A stretch of DNA of 64,000 bases. It comes from Streptomyces sp. NBC_00335 (GTDB lineage Bacteria > Actinomycetota > Actinomycetes > Streptomycetales > Streptomycetaceae). The notes under the pieces were generated by a model. The model was not told the DNA's origin. It worked only from the letters and a program-made list of their open reading frames with translations, and did not search any database. Made by a program: the position numbers and the translations under genes. The stretch spans positions 4,154,001 to 4,218,000 of the forward strand of contig NZ_CP108006.1 of the NCBI RefSeq assembly GCF_036127095.1, given 5' to 3'. This document shows, piece by piece, positions 8,670 to 17,336 of the stretch (positions are counted from its first letter, which is position 1; every line of letters starts with the position of its first letter).

Positions 8670-8674
8670 GACGG

Positions 8675-9880
8675 TCACTCCCCGCCTTCGAAGGACGCGA
8701 GGTAGGCGGCGAACTGCGCGCGCTCCTCGTCGACGAGCGCGTGCCCGTCCGCGTAGACGTTCTCGAAGATCGCCATCGTGTCGGGGTCGGGCATGGAGCG
8801 GACGACCTCGCGCACCCGCTTGCCGAGTGCCTCGCTCTCCACCTCCAGCTCCGCGAAGTACGCCTCGTCGGCGCCTCCGGTGGCCAGCAGGTGGGCCTTC
8901 AGGCGCAGGATCGGGTCCTTGGCCTCCCAGGCCGCCGTCTCCTCGTCGCGCCGGTACTTCGTCGGGTCGTCGGAGGTGGTGTGCGCACCCATCCGGTACG
9001 TGAAGGCCTCCACCAGGGTGGGTCCCTCGCCCCGGCGGGCCCGCTCCAGCGCCCAGCGGGTCACCGCGAGGCAGGCCAGTACGTCGTTGCCGTCCACCCG
9101 GACGCCCGGGAAGCCGAAGCCCTGGGCGCGCTGGTAGAGCGGCACGCGCATCTGGCGCTCGGTGGGCTCGGAGATGGCCCACTGGTTGTTCTGGCAGAAG
9201 AACACCACGGGCGAGTTGTAGACCGCCGAGAAGGTGAAGGCCTCCGCCACGTCGCCCTGGCTGGACGCGCCGTCGCCGAAGTAGGCGATGACGGCCGAGT
9301 CGGCGCCGTCCTTGGCCACGCCCATCGCGTACCCGGTCGCGTGCAGCGTCTGGGAGCCGATGACGATCGTGTACAGGTGGAAGTTGTTGGTGGTCGGGTC
9401 CCAGCCACCGTGGTTCACACCGCGGAACATGCCGAGCAGGTTGGTCGGGTCGACCCCCCGGCACCAGGCGACACCGTGCTCGCGGTACGTCGGGAAGACG
9501 TAGTCGTCGTCGCGCAGGGCCCGGCCGGAGCCGATCTGGGCGGCCTCCTGGCCGAGCAGCGAGGCCCACAGGCCCAGCTCGCCCTGACGCTGGAGGGCGG
9601 TCGCCTCCCCGTCGAAACGGCGGGTCATGACCATGTCGCGGTACAGACCGCGCAGGTCATCGGTGGTGATGTCGGCGACGAAGGGCGCGAACTCCGCGAC
9701 GTCGGGATTCTCCGCGACGTCGACGCGCACCCCCTCGGGCGTCAGCAGCTGTACGAGCTGGGGCTCGGCGTCATGCGTCTTCGCGGTGGCAGCGGCGGGC
9801 TTGGCGGCGCTTGCCGCGCCGGCCGGCCGCTTGGTGCCGCTGCGGCGCGGCTTGCGCGCGGCAGTGCTCTCCACGGTCAC
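8675..9880 (-). CDS. bkdA: branched-chain 2-oxoacid dehydrogenase E1 alpha subunit
   Basis: Thiamine-diphosphate-binding E1alpha subunit, 401 residues, first gene of the bkdABC-type operon. The TPP/Mg motif is intact: AYFGDGASSQGDVAEAFTFS ending in FFCQNNQW (GDG-X~27-NN). Substrate-channel residues FPTYREHG and the phosphorylation-loop equivalent YRMGAHTTSDDPTKYR are present. The first 40 residues are a basic Lys/Arg/Ala-rich extension (RKPRRSGTKRPAG), common in Streptomyces homologues. Divergent from the orphan response regulator at 10187 with a 306-bp control region. Confidence 0.93.
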   Translation of the reverse strand: MTVESTAARKPRRSGTKRPAGAASAAKPAAATAKTHDAEPQLVQLLTPEGVRVDVAENPDVAEFAPFVADITTDDLRGLYRDMVMTRRFDGEATALQRQGELGLWASLLGQEAAQIGSGRALRDDDYVFPTYREHGVAWCRGVDPTNLLGMFRGVNHGGWDPTTNNFHLYTIVIGSQTLHATGYAMGVAKDGADSAVIAYFGDGASSQGDVAEAFTFSAVYNSPVVFFCQNNQWAISEPTERQMRVPLYQRAQGFGFPGVRVDGNDVLACLAVTRWALERARRGEGPTLVEAFTYRMGAHTTSDDPTKYRRDEETAAWEAKDPILRLKAHLLATGGADEAYFAELEVESEALGKRVREVVRSMPDPDTMAIFENVYADGHALVDEERAQFAAYLASFEGGE

Positions 9881-10186
9881 GATTGCTCCTCCGTCGGTCC
9901 GGCACCCGGGTTCTCCGGGGACCAGTGCGGCTCACCTGATCTCTGCCCGCGCACGGGGTGGGTGCGCTTCGGGTCTGGGATTCAGGCGTGACAGGTGCCC
10001 CGGCGAGTGCCCTGCGCAATGCACGTTACCCAGTGCGTCGCATATCTGCGAAACCCCGTTTGACCTGCGATTTTGCTTGGATTTCCAAGTAAATCGGCGG
10101 AACCGGGAACAACCACTGGTCACAGCCTTGCAGGGGGCCGGAACAACGGCACGTTATCCCGGCCGTCCCCGGCAGGGAAGGGGTGA
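9881..10186. promoter_or_regulatory. bkdA / response-regulator divergent control region with palindrome CTTGGA-TT-TCCAAG
   Basis: 306 bp without a gene. The central part (about 10050-10100) is AT-richer than its surroundings and holds a perfect inverted repeat CTTGGA/TCCAAG at 10076-10089, 98 bp upstream of the GTG of the NarL-type regulator and 196 bp upstream of bkdA. It is the best operator candidate here. No clear sigma-factor hexamers could be assigned. Confidence 0.4.
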
Positions 10187-10867
10187 GTGTGTGAAACTGA
10201 GTTCGTGCGCGAAAACGGAAAAATCAAGGTATTCCTCCTGGACGACCACGAAGTGGTACGTCGGGGAGTTCACGAGCTGTTGTCGATGGAATCGGACATC
10301 GAGGTGGTGGGTGAGGCCGGTACGGCCGCCGACGCGCTGGTCCGGATCCCCGCCACCCGCCCCGACGTGGCCGTTCTCGACGTCCGGCTGCCCGACGGCA
10401 GCGGCGTGGAGGTGTGCCGCGAGGTGCGCTCCCAGAACGAGGACATCAAGTGCCTGATGCTCACCTCCTTCGCGGACGACGAAGCGCTGTTCGACGCGAT
10501 CATGGCCGGTGCCTCGGGCTACGTGCTCAAGGCGATCCGCGGGAACGAGCTCCTCAACGCGGTGCGTGACGTGGCGGCCGGCAAGTCCCTGCTGGACCCC
10601 GTCGCCACGGCCCGGGTGCTGGAGCGGCTGCGCGACGGCAAGAACGGCAAGGGCGACGACCGCCTGTCGAACCTCACCGAGCAGGAACGCAAGATCCTCG
10701 ACCTGATCGGCGAGGGCCTGACGAACCGCGTCATCGGCGAGCGGCTGCACCTGGCCGAGAAGACCATCAAGAACTACGTCTCCAGCCTGCTGTCCAAGCT
10801 CGGCATGGAGCGCCGGTCCCAGGCCGCCGCGTACGTGGCCCGCCTGCAGGCCGAGAAGGGGCGCTAG
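10187..10867 (+). CDS. NarL/DevR-type orphan response regulator
   Basis: 226-residue two-component regulator. The receiver domain (IKVFLLDDHEVVRRG, phospho-acceptor Asp in AVLDVRLPDG, switch Thr/Ser in LMLTSFADDE, Lys in GYVLKAI) is followed by a LuxR/GerE helix-turn-helix (LTEQERKILDLIGEGLTNRV, then LAEKTIKNYVSSLLSKLGM). GTG 10187 has AGGGAAGG 8 bp upstream; a second in-frame GTG at 10205 (VRENGKIKV) is possible. No histidine kinase is adjacent, so it is an orphan. Its closest look-alikes are DevR/DosR-type regulators. Divergent from bkdA, which may be a target. Confidence 0.87.
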   Translation: MCETEFVRENGKIKVFLLDDHEVVRRGVHELLSMESDIEVVGEAGTAADALVRIPATRPDVAVLDVRLPDGSGVEVCREVRSQNEDIKCLMLTSFADDEALFDAIMAGASGYVLKAIRGNELLNAVRDVAAGKSLLDPVATARVLERLRDGKNGKGDDRLSNLTEQERKILDLIGEGLTNRVIGERLHLAEKTIKNYVSSLLSKLGMERRSQAAAYVARLQAEKGR

Positions 10868-10908
10868 CCTCCGCAGGCCTCCCTGCAATCGCTCCCCGCA
10901 TTCGCTAC

Positions 10909-10955
10909 ACAGCGTTACGCCCCGTGGTCGCACGTTTCCACGGGGCGCGCTGTTT
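10909..10955 (+). terminator. intrinsic terminator after the response regulator
   Basis: Stem CGCCCCGTGG (10918-10927) pairs with CCACGGGGCG (10938-10947), extended by ACAGCG (10909-10914) with CGCTGT (10948-10953), and is followed by TTTAATT. Confidence 0.75.
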
Positions 10956-11033
10956 AATTCGGGACCAACGTCCCCGATGTGCGGGGCGGGATCCTCTTTT
11001 CCGGCAGGGTGTCGGTACCGGACAGTGGATGAC

Positions 11034-11450
11034 ATGTCCCCAGAGGAACTTCACGCCATCGAACTGCTGCGCCGCGTGCCGTACGGCCGAGCCGCCACCA
11101 GCATGCGCGCGCTGCCCTTCCTCGCGATCGCGCGCCACATCGTGGTGAACGGCAAGGTCGTCCTGAGAATGCATTCCGGTTTCGGCTACCACCAGGCCTG
11201 CAACGGCAGCGTGGTCTCGTACGGGGCCGACAACTTCAATTCCGGTGAGGCCGAGCTGTGGTCGGTGCAGTTCACCGGTACGGCGAACCTCGTCGAACCC
11301 ACCACGGCCGAACTGGAACTGTTCGGACCCGCTCCGCACTTCGTGGACGGCGCGGTCTTCGACCCCGTCTACATGCGCATCGAGCCGCACCTGGTCACCG
11401 TCCACACCTTCGCGGGCACCATGGACCGGCAGTACCAGCACGCGCTCTGA
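11034..11450 (+). CDS. pyridoxamine-5'-phosphate-oxidase-family flavin-binding protein
   Basis: 138 residues from ATG 11034 (MSPEELHAIELLRRVPYGR). The split-barrel pattern AIARHIVVNGKVVLRMHSGFGYHQAC, the internal VVSYGADNF and the AELWSVQFTGTANLVEP strand pair match the NimA/flavin-nucleotide-binding branch of the PNPOx-like family. Such proteins bind FMN or F420 and act as reductases or redox-sensing proteins; the substrate is unknown. Upstream GTGs in frame are possible, but the chosen ATG directly precedes the conserved part. It stands alone between two terminators. Confidence 0.72.
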   Translation: MSPEELHAIELLRRVPYGRAATSMRALPFLAIARHIVVNGKVVLRMHSGFGYHQACNGSVVSYGADNFNSGEAELWSVQFTGTANLVEPTTAELELFGPAPHFVDGAVFDPVYMRIEPHLVTVHTFAGTMDRQYQHAL

Positions 11451-11480
11451 GCGACCCACCGGGACTTTGGTCCCGAAGCG

Positions 11481-11525
11481 GAACGGCCCGGCGGCCATGT
11501 CGATGACATGGCCGCCGGGCCGTTC
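11481..11525. terminator. bidirectional terminator between convergent genes
   Basis: A 21-bp perfect stem (11481-11501 with 11505-11525) around a GAT loop lies between the stop codons of the flavin protein (+) and the Ser/Thr kinase (-), so it can end transcripts from both sides. Confidence 0.8.
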
Positions 11526-11541
11526 TCGTACCTCGGGACGA

Positions 11542-13158
11542 CTACTCTGCGTCGGCCGGGTTGCCGTCGCCATCGGGCTTCGACGGCGTCGGCGACGGCG
11601 ACGTCGGCTTCGACGGGCTCGGCGTGGGCGTCGGGGTCGGCGTGGGCGTCGGCGTGGGGGTCGGCGTCGGCGTGGGCGTCGACGACGGGGAGTACGACGG
11701 CGAGTACGAGTAGCTCGGCGTGGAGGACCTGCTGCGGCTCGGGCCCGGCGTGTACGAGCTCTCCGGCGCCGACTTGGACGTCGAGGTGTCCGGCTCCGGG
11801 GTGTCCTGCGTCGTACCCGCCGGGGAGGACACGGAGTTCGACGACGGGGTCCCGCCGTTGCCGGGGTCCTTCTTGCCGCCGAGGTTGTCGACGGCGTACG
11901 CCACGCCACCCGCGACCGCGAGGATGGCGAGGACCGCGAACAGCCACATCTTCCACTTGCCGCCGCCGGGGCGGTCGTCGTACCCGCCGTTCCCGTTGTA
12001 CCCGCCCGGCCCGTTGTACCCGCCGTTCCCGCCGTGGCCGTTGCCGCCCCCGCCGGGGTAGGCGGAGCCGTCGTCCGGGTTCAGCGGCGGCACCATCGGC
12101 TGCTGGAACTGCGAGGTGTTGGAGTGCGAGCCGTACTGCGGCTGCCCCTGGCCGGGCGTGGCCATCGCCGTGGTCTGCGCCGGGCCGCGGCCGTGCGGCA
12201 GCGCCATGGTGACCGGGCCGGTGTTCCAGGTGCCGCTGTTGGGCCCCTGGTCGTGCAGCATCTGCAGGGCGTACTGGACCAGCCCGCGCATCTCCTCGGC
12301 ACTCTGGAACCGGTCGTCCGGGTCCTTGGCGAGGGAGCGCATGACGAGCCCGTCGAGCTCCTGCGGGATGTGGGCGCCCTCCGGCAGCTGCGACGGCGGG
12401 ATCGGCGCGTCCTGCACGTGCTGGTAGACCACCGACAGCGGAGTCTCCCCGGTGAACGGGGGACGCAGCGAGAGGAGTTCGTAGAGCAGGCAGCCCGTCG
12501 CGTACAGGTCGGAGCGGTGGTCCACGGCCTTGCCGAGGGCCTGTTCGGGCGAGAGGTACTGCGGCGTGCCCATGACCATGCCGGTCTGGGTCATCGTCGA
12601 CTGCGCGCCGTGCAGGGCGCGCGCGATGCCGAAGTCCATCACCTTGACCGCGCCGGTGTCCGTGATGATCACGTTGGCGGGCTTGATGTCACGGTGCACG
12701 ATGCCGTGCTGGTGCGAGTACGCGAGCGCTTCGAGCACGCCGGAGGTGATGATCAGCGCCTGGTCGGGGCCCGGGGCCTCGGCGCTGATCAGCAGGTCGC
12801 GGATGGTGCGGCCCTCGACCAGTTCCATGACGATGTAGGGGACGACGTTCGGGCCGACCCGGTCCTCGCCCGAGTCGTACACGGCGACCACGGCATGGTG
12901 GTTCAGGCCGGCGACCGACTGCGCCTCGCGCGTGAAGCGGGCCTTGGACACCGGGTCCTCGGCCAGGTCCGGGCGCAGCAGCTTGACGGCGACGGTCCGG
13001 CCCAGCCGGACGTCCTCGGCCGCGAAGACCTCGGCCATGCCGCCCCGGCCCAGACGGTGGGTCAGCCGGTAACGGCCGTCACCCACCAGGCCGCCCGCGC
13101 CCCAGTGCTCAGGACCCTCTGCCATCCCGGCGCCGCTTCCCTCGGGTTCGGGTGCCAT
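11542..13158 (-). CDS. membrane Ser/Thr protein kinase (Hanks type) with Pro/Thr-rich extracellular tail
   Basis: 538-residue receptor-like kinase. The kinase domain spans about residues 30-295: glycine loop LGRGGMAEVF, ATP lysine Lys59 (VAVKLL), catalytic loop HRDIKPAN (Asp157), DFG at 175-177 and activation-loop TMTQTG. A Gly/Asn/Tyr-rich juxtamembrane linker follows, then one transmembrane helix (about 403-423) and an extracytoplasmic tail of about 115 residues rich in Ser/Pro/Thr ending in about ten Thr-Pro repeats. There is no PASTA domain, so the ligand sensor, if any, is unlike that of PknB. Head-to-head with a second kinase at 13419 (260 bp between), possibly co-regulated. Confidence 0.92.
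   Translation of the reverse strand: MAPEPEGSGAGMAEGPEHWGAGGLVGDGRYRLTHRLGRGGMAEVFAAEDVRLGRTVAVKLLRPDLAEDPVSKARFTREAQSVAGLNHHAVVAVYDSGEDRVGPNVVPYIVMELVEGRTIRDLLISAEAPGPDQALIITSGVLEALAYSHQHGIVHRDIKPANVIITDTGAVKVMDFGIARALHGAQSTMTQTGMVMGTPQYLSPEQALGKAVDHRSDLYATGCLLYELLSLRPPFTGETPLSVVYQHVQDAPIPPSQLPEGAHIPQELDGLVMRSLAKDPDDRFQSAEEMRGLVQYALQMLHDQGPNSGTWNTGPVTMALPHGRGPAQTTAMATPGQGQPQYGSHSNTSQFQQPMVPPLNPDDGSAYPGGGGNGHGGNGGYNGPGGYNGNGGYDDRPGGGKWKMWLFAVLAILAVAGGVAYAVDNLGGKKDPGNGGTPSSNSVSSPAGTTQDTPEPDTSTSKSAPESSYTPGPSRSRSSTPSYSYSPSYSPSSTPTPTPTPTPTPTPTPTPTPSPSKPTSPSPTPSKPDGDGNPADAE
11620..11690 (-). repeat. hexanucleotide repeat encoding Thr-Pro tail of the kinase
   Basis: About 70 bp of imperfect 6-bp repeats (ACNCCN on the coding strand) inside the kinase gene encode an uninterrupted run of about ten Thr-Pro pairs. 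This is a likely site of length variation between strains. Confidence 0.8.
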
Positions 13159-13418
13159 CAGTCCTCACCGTCGTCTGTCTCGGCCGCCGCTCAGCGGTAG
13201 TCCTCATCGTGTGCTCCGACGAACGCTACAGCCTCGCAACCGGTCATTGTTCGGGTGACGACGCCCGCGGTCGACGACGCGTACCGCCTGTGGACCCCTT
13301 GTGGCCTTGTGGTCACGGAACGGGAACCCGGCTTGACGTGTGCTTGCCCTCCGGCAGACTGAGGCCGACATGCGCTCAGCCAGAGGCGTAGGGACACACC
13401 CGAGGGGAAGCAACAGTC

Positions 13419-15122
13419 ATGAGCCAGGACGGCACTCAGGGCCAGTACGCGGGCGGCTCTCTGGCCGGTGGCCGTTACCAGCTAAGGGACTTGCTGGGCG
13501 AGGGAGGCATGGCCTCCGTTTACCTCGCCTACGACACCGCGCTCGACCGCCAGGTCGCCATCAAGACCCTGCACAGCGAGCTCGGGCGCGAGCAGTCCTT
13601 CCGCGAACGCTTCCGCCGCGAGGCCCAGGCTGTAGCGAAACTGTCGCACACCAACATCGTCTCGGTATTCGACACCGGTGAGGGCGTCGTCTCCTTCGCG
13701 GACCCCTCGATCGCCGACGGCGGTGTCATGCCGTACATCGTCATGGAGTACGTCGAGGGGCAGCCGCTCGGCTCCGTCCTGGACGGCGACATCAGGCAGT
13801 ACGGGGCCATGCCGGCCGACAAGGCGCTGAAGGTGACGGCCGACGTGCTGGCCGCTCTGGAGAGCAGCCACGAGATGGGGCTGGTCCACCGCGACATCAA
13901 GCCGGGCAACGTCATGATGACGCGGCGCGGAGTGGTCAAGGTGATGGACTTCGGCATCGCGCGGGCCATGCAGTCGGGGGTCACCTCGATGACGCAGACC
14001 GGCATGGTCGTCGGCACCCCGCAGTACCTCTCCCCCGAGCAGGCGCTCGGGCGGGCCGTGGACGCCCGCTCCGACCTGTACTCGGTGGGCATCATGCTCT
14101 TCGAGCTGCTGACCGGGCGGGTCCCCTTCATCGCCGACTCCGCGCTGGGCATGGCGTACGCCCACGTACAGGAGGAGCCCGTCGCGCCCTCCTCCATCAA
14201 CCGCTCGGTCACCCCGGCGATGGACGCGCTGGTGGCGCGGGCCCTGAGGAAGAACCCGAACGAGCGTTTCCCCACCGCCGCCGCCATGCTCGACGAGGTC
14301 GCGCGGGTGGCGGGCGCCGGGCACACCGGAGCCCCGGCCATCGTCCCGGGCGCGCACCCGACGAACAGCGGCGCCGGGCTCGGCTCGGCCGTGTTCCCGC
14401 CGGTGGACTCCGCCCTGCAGGCACCGCCGCCGTCGGTGCAGCAGCCGTACCAGGCGCCGCACACCCCGGTGCCGTCCGCGTACGCGCCGACGCCGCAGCC
14501 GATGGCGCACCCCGGGCCGCAGTCCGGGGCGTACGGGTACCCGCAGCAGCAGCCGCTGCACCAGCAGGCGCAGACCCCGGCGCCGTACGGGGTCCCGACC
14601 CCGCCGCCGTACACGATGTCGCCGCAGGGCGGGCATGGCGGGCAGAGCGGCCACGGGCCGGCCGCCGGTTCCGGGAAGAAGAAGAACATCCCCGTCCTGG
14701 TGGGGTCCGTCGTGCTGGCGCTGGCGGCCATCGGCGGGCTGATCGCCGCGCTGGACCTGGGCGGAGACGACAAGGACAAGGCCGGGCCGACGGACCCGGG
14801 CTCCTCGACTTCGGCGTCCGCCCCGGCGAAGGCCGGGCACAAGGGTCCGGACCCTTCGCGGACGATCGATGAGAAGAGGTGCAAGGAGGCGACGAAGGAC
14901 CAGGACCCGGCCAAGGTGATGGCACCGGACTTCCGGACCATCGACCAGGTCTCGGTGAAGGCGTGCATCCGGGCCGCCGGCTGGAAGTACGACCCCAAGC
15001 CCAAGGACGAGGCGATCTACGGCGAGGGGACCGTCGTCCAGCAGCAGCCCGAACCCAACATCGCGTTCGACCCGACGAAGACCACCATCACCCTGTGGAT
15101 CTCGACGGGCGACCCGGAGTAG
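13419..15122 (+). CDS. membrane Ser/Thr protein kinase with one PASTA-like domain
   Basis: 567-residue Hanks-type kinase. The kinase domain spans about residues 20-290, with LGEGGMASVY, Lys49 (VAIKTL), HRDIKPGN (Asp159), MDFGIARA and activation-loop SMTQTGMVVGTPQYLSPE. A Pro/Gln-rich cytoplasmic linker (about 305-425) precedes a single transmembrane helix (NIPVLVGSVVLALAAIGGLI). The last 80 residues (APDFRTIDQVSVKACIRAAG... GTVVQQQPEPN...TITLWISTGD) resemble one PASTA module, a muropeptide-binding fold. Its pair of cysteines (KRCKEA, VKACIRAA) could form a disulfide outside the cell. Divergent from the Thr-Pro-tailed kinase. Confidence 0.9.
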   Translation: MSQDGTQGQYAGGSLAGGRYQLRDLLGEGGMASVYLAYDTALDRQVAIKTLHSELGREQSFRERFRREAQAVAKLSHTNIVSVFDTGEGVVSFADPSIADGGVMPYIVMEYVEGQPLGSVLDGDIRQYGAMPADKALKVTADVLAALESSHEMGLVHRDIKPGNVMMTRRGVVKVMDFGIARAMQSGVTSMTQTGMVVGTPQYLSPEQALGRAVDARSDLYSVGIMLFELLTGRVPFIADSALGMAYAHVQEEPVAPSSINRSVTPAMDALVARALRKNPNERFPTAAAMLDEVARVAGAGHTGAPAIVPGAHPTNSGAGLGSAVFPPVDSALQAPPPSVQQPYQAPHTPVPSAYAPTPQPMAHPGPQSGAYGYPQQQPLHQQAQTPAPYGVPTPPPYTMSPQGGHGGQSGHGPAAGSGKKKNIPVLVGSVVLALAAIGGLIAALDLGGDDKDKAGPTDPGSSTSASAPAKAGHKGPDPSRTIDEKRCKEATKDQDPAKVMAPDFRTIDQVSVKACIRAAGWKYDPKPKDEAIYGEGTVVQQQPEPNIAFDPTKTTITLWISTGDPE

Positions 15123-15165
15123 GCGACCCGTAGTAGGCGGCCCGCAGTAGGCGCGGCGTAGAAGC

Positions 15166-15204
15166 CCGGCATCCCGAACGGCCTGTACGGGATGCCGGTT
15201 TTGT
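15166..15204 (+). terminator. intrinsic terminator after the PASTA-like kinase
   Basis: Perfect 11-bp stem CCGGCATCCCG (15166-15176) / CGGGATGCCGG (15188-15198) followed by TTTTG. Confidence 0.85.
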
Positions 15205-15226
15205 CCGGTTATGTAAATCTGAGTCC

Positions 15227-15766
15227 GTGACCTACGCCCGCGCGCTGCGCTGGACCGCCGGGGCAGCGTTGGCGACCGCCACGCTGCTGATGACGGCGCC
15301 CGGACACGCCGCGGCCTCCGGGTCCGCCCCGGGCCTCTCCCCCGGGCTGCCCTTCGCCTCCGCTTACGTCTTCGCCGCCGCTCCGGCTGCCGCGACCACT
15401 CCCGCCGCCGCTACCGATGCCGCTACCGATGCCGCCACCGACGCCGACTCTGCGGACCGGGTCTTCGAGGACCTCGCCGGAAGTTCCGCCGGGTCCGGGC
15501 GGGAACGGCCCGGGCGGCCGGTGGGCGAGCCCGCCAATCCCGAGACCGTGCTCGCCGCGCGCCCCGTCCCGGCGCACCCGCGCACCGAGCGGCTCCCGGC
15601 GGTCCCCGCGGCCCCCTCCGCACCCCCCGTGATCGGCGCGCTCGGCACCGAGCCGAACGAGCGGGCCGCCGATCTGGCCGCGCACATACTGCCGCTCGGA
15701 ACGGGGTTCGCCCTGATGGGGCTGGGTCTCGGATTCATGGGAATGCGGCTGCGCCGGGGCATGTAG
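15227..15766 (+). CDS. secreted, C-terminally anchored Ala/Pro-rich protein of unknown function
   Basis: 179 residues from GTG 15227. An N-terminal signal peptide (LRWTAGAALATATLLMTAPGHAAA) is followed by a low-complexity Ala/Thr/Asp/Pro region, and the protein ends with a hydrophobic segment (LPLGTGFALMGLGLGFMGMR) and an Arg tail (RRGM). This is the build of a cell-wall sorting tail or single-pass anchor. A strict LPXTG or LAXTG pentapeptide is absent; LPLGTG has one extra residue. Starts 104 bp after the kinase, beyond a terminator, so it is probably transcribed separately. Function unknown. Confidence 0.68.
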   Translation: MTYARALRWTAGAALATATLLMTAPGHAAASGSAPGLSPGLPFASAYVFAAAPAAATTPAAATDAATDAATDADSADRVFEDLAGSSAGSGRERPGRPVGEPANPETVLAARPVPAHPRTERLPAVPAAPSAPPVIGALGTEPNERAADLAAHILPLGTGFALMGLGLGFMGMRLRRGM

Positions 15767-15872
15767 CCCCGGTCCCGCCATCGGTCCTGACCCCGCCCCG
15801 CCCCGGGTCCCGGCCCCGCCCCGACGCCGGTCCCGACCCCGGGTCCCCCTTGCGATGTAGGCCCCAGGATGG

Positions 15873-15912
15873 TTGCGGAGGGATACATACTCGGTATACA
15901 TACTGAGTATGT
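15873..15912 (+). promoter_or_regulatory. padR promoter and operator overlapping the start codon
   Basis: TTGCGG (15873-15878), 16 bp, then TATACA (15895-15900) form a plausible promoter whose start site would fall on or next to the ATG at 15909, giving a leaderless mRNA. Two direct 13-bp repeats ATACATACT(C/G)(G/A)GT lie at 15883-15895 and 15896-15908, and a perfect 15-bp palindrome ACATACT-G-AGTATGT covers 15898-15912, including the start codon. This is PadR-operator-like (ATAC...GTAT) and fits autorepression. Confidence 0.65.
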
Positions 15913-16571
15913 CGATCCGCCACGGCCTTCTCGCCCTGCTGGAACGGGGCCCCCGGTACGGCTCCCAACTGCGCACCGAATTCGAGTCCCGCACCGGTTC
16001 CACCTGGCCTCTCAACGTCGGGCAGGTGTACACCACGCTCGCCCGGCTGGAGCGCGACGGCCTCGTCGCCCCCGGCGGCGAGGACACCGCCGGGCACACC
16101 CTGTACGCCATCACCGAGACCGGGCGCCACGAACTGCGCGAGTGGTACGAGCGTCCCGTCGACCGGGCCAACCCGCCCCGGGACGAGCTCGCCATCAAGC
16201 TCGCCATGGCCGTGGGCGCGCCCGGCGTGGACATCCGCGCCGTCATCCAGGCCCAGCGGCACGCCACCGTCCAGGCCATGCAGGACTACACCCGGCTCAA
16301 GGCCCAGGCGCTCGCCGCCATCGAGAGCGGGCGCGGCAACGAGCGCGACGACATCGCCTGGCTGCTGGTCCTGGAACAGCTGATCTTCCAGACCGAGGCC
16401 GAGGCCCGCTGGCTCGACCACTGCGAGTCCCGGCTCGTACGGCTGTCCGCGCGCGGGGAGCGCGCACCGGCCGAAGCCGAACCGCCCGAGGGCACCACCG
16501 TCCCGACCACACCCACACCCACGACCACCGACCGGTCTCTTTCCCGCACCGCCCGTACGCGGCGGGTCTGA
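15909..16571 (+). CDS. PadR-family transcriptional repressor
   Basis: 220-residue PadR regulator (subfamily with Vir C-terminal helices). The winged helix reads MSIRHGLLALLERGPRYGSQ, then NVGQVYTTLARLERDGLV and the wing GHTLYAITETGRHELREWY; a C-terminal helical dimerisation part and a disordered Thr/Pro tail follow. Upstream in-frame TTG (15873) would place the palindromic operator inside the gene; the ATG at 15909 starts the conserved HTH. The only Shine-Dalgarno-like GGAGGG is 26 bp away, supporting leaderless translation. First gene of an operon with an ABC transporter (33 bp to the ATPase), the standard arrangement in which PadR controls export of an antibiotic or lipid-like effector. Confidence 0.9.
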   Translation: MSIRHGLLALLERGPRYGSQLRTEFESRTGSTWPLNVGQVYTTLARLERDGLVAPGGEDTAGHTLYAITETGRHELREWYERPVDRANPPRDELAIKLAMAVGAPGVDIRAVIQAQRHATVQAMQDYTRLKAQALAAIESGRGNERDDIAWLLVLEQLIFQTEAEARWLDHCESRLVRLSARGERAPAEAEPPEGTTVPTTPTPTTTDRSLSRTARTRRV

Positions 16572-16604
16572 ACCACCGCTCAACGTCCCAGGGGGGAACC
16601 CTTC

Positions 16605-17332
<728 letters not shown>

Positions 17333-17336
<4 letters not shown>

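Noticed and set aside
6212..9880. Considered pyruvate dehydrogenase instead of branched-chain complex
   Set aside because: E1 is of the alpha2beta2 type with BkdA/BkdB-like motifs; actinobacterial pyruvate dehydrogenase uses a fused AceE-type E1. Pyruvate activity cannot be fully excluded from sequence.
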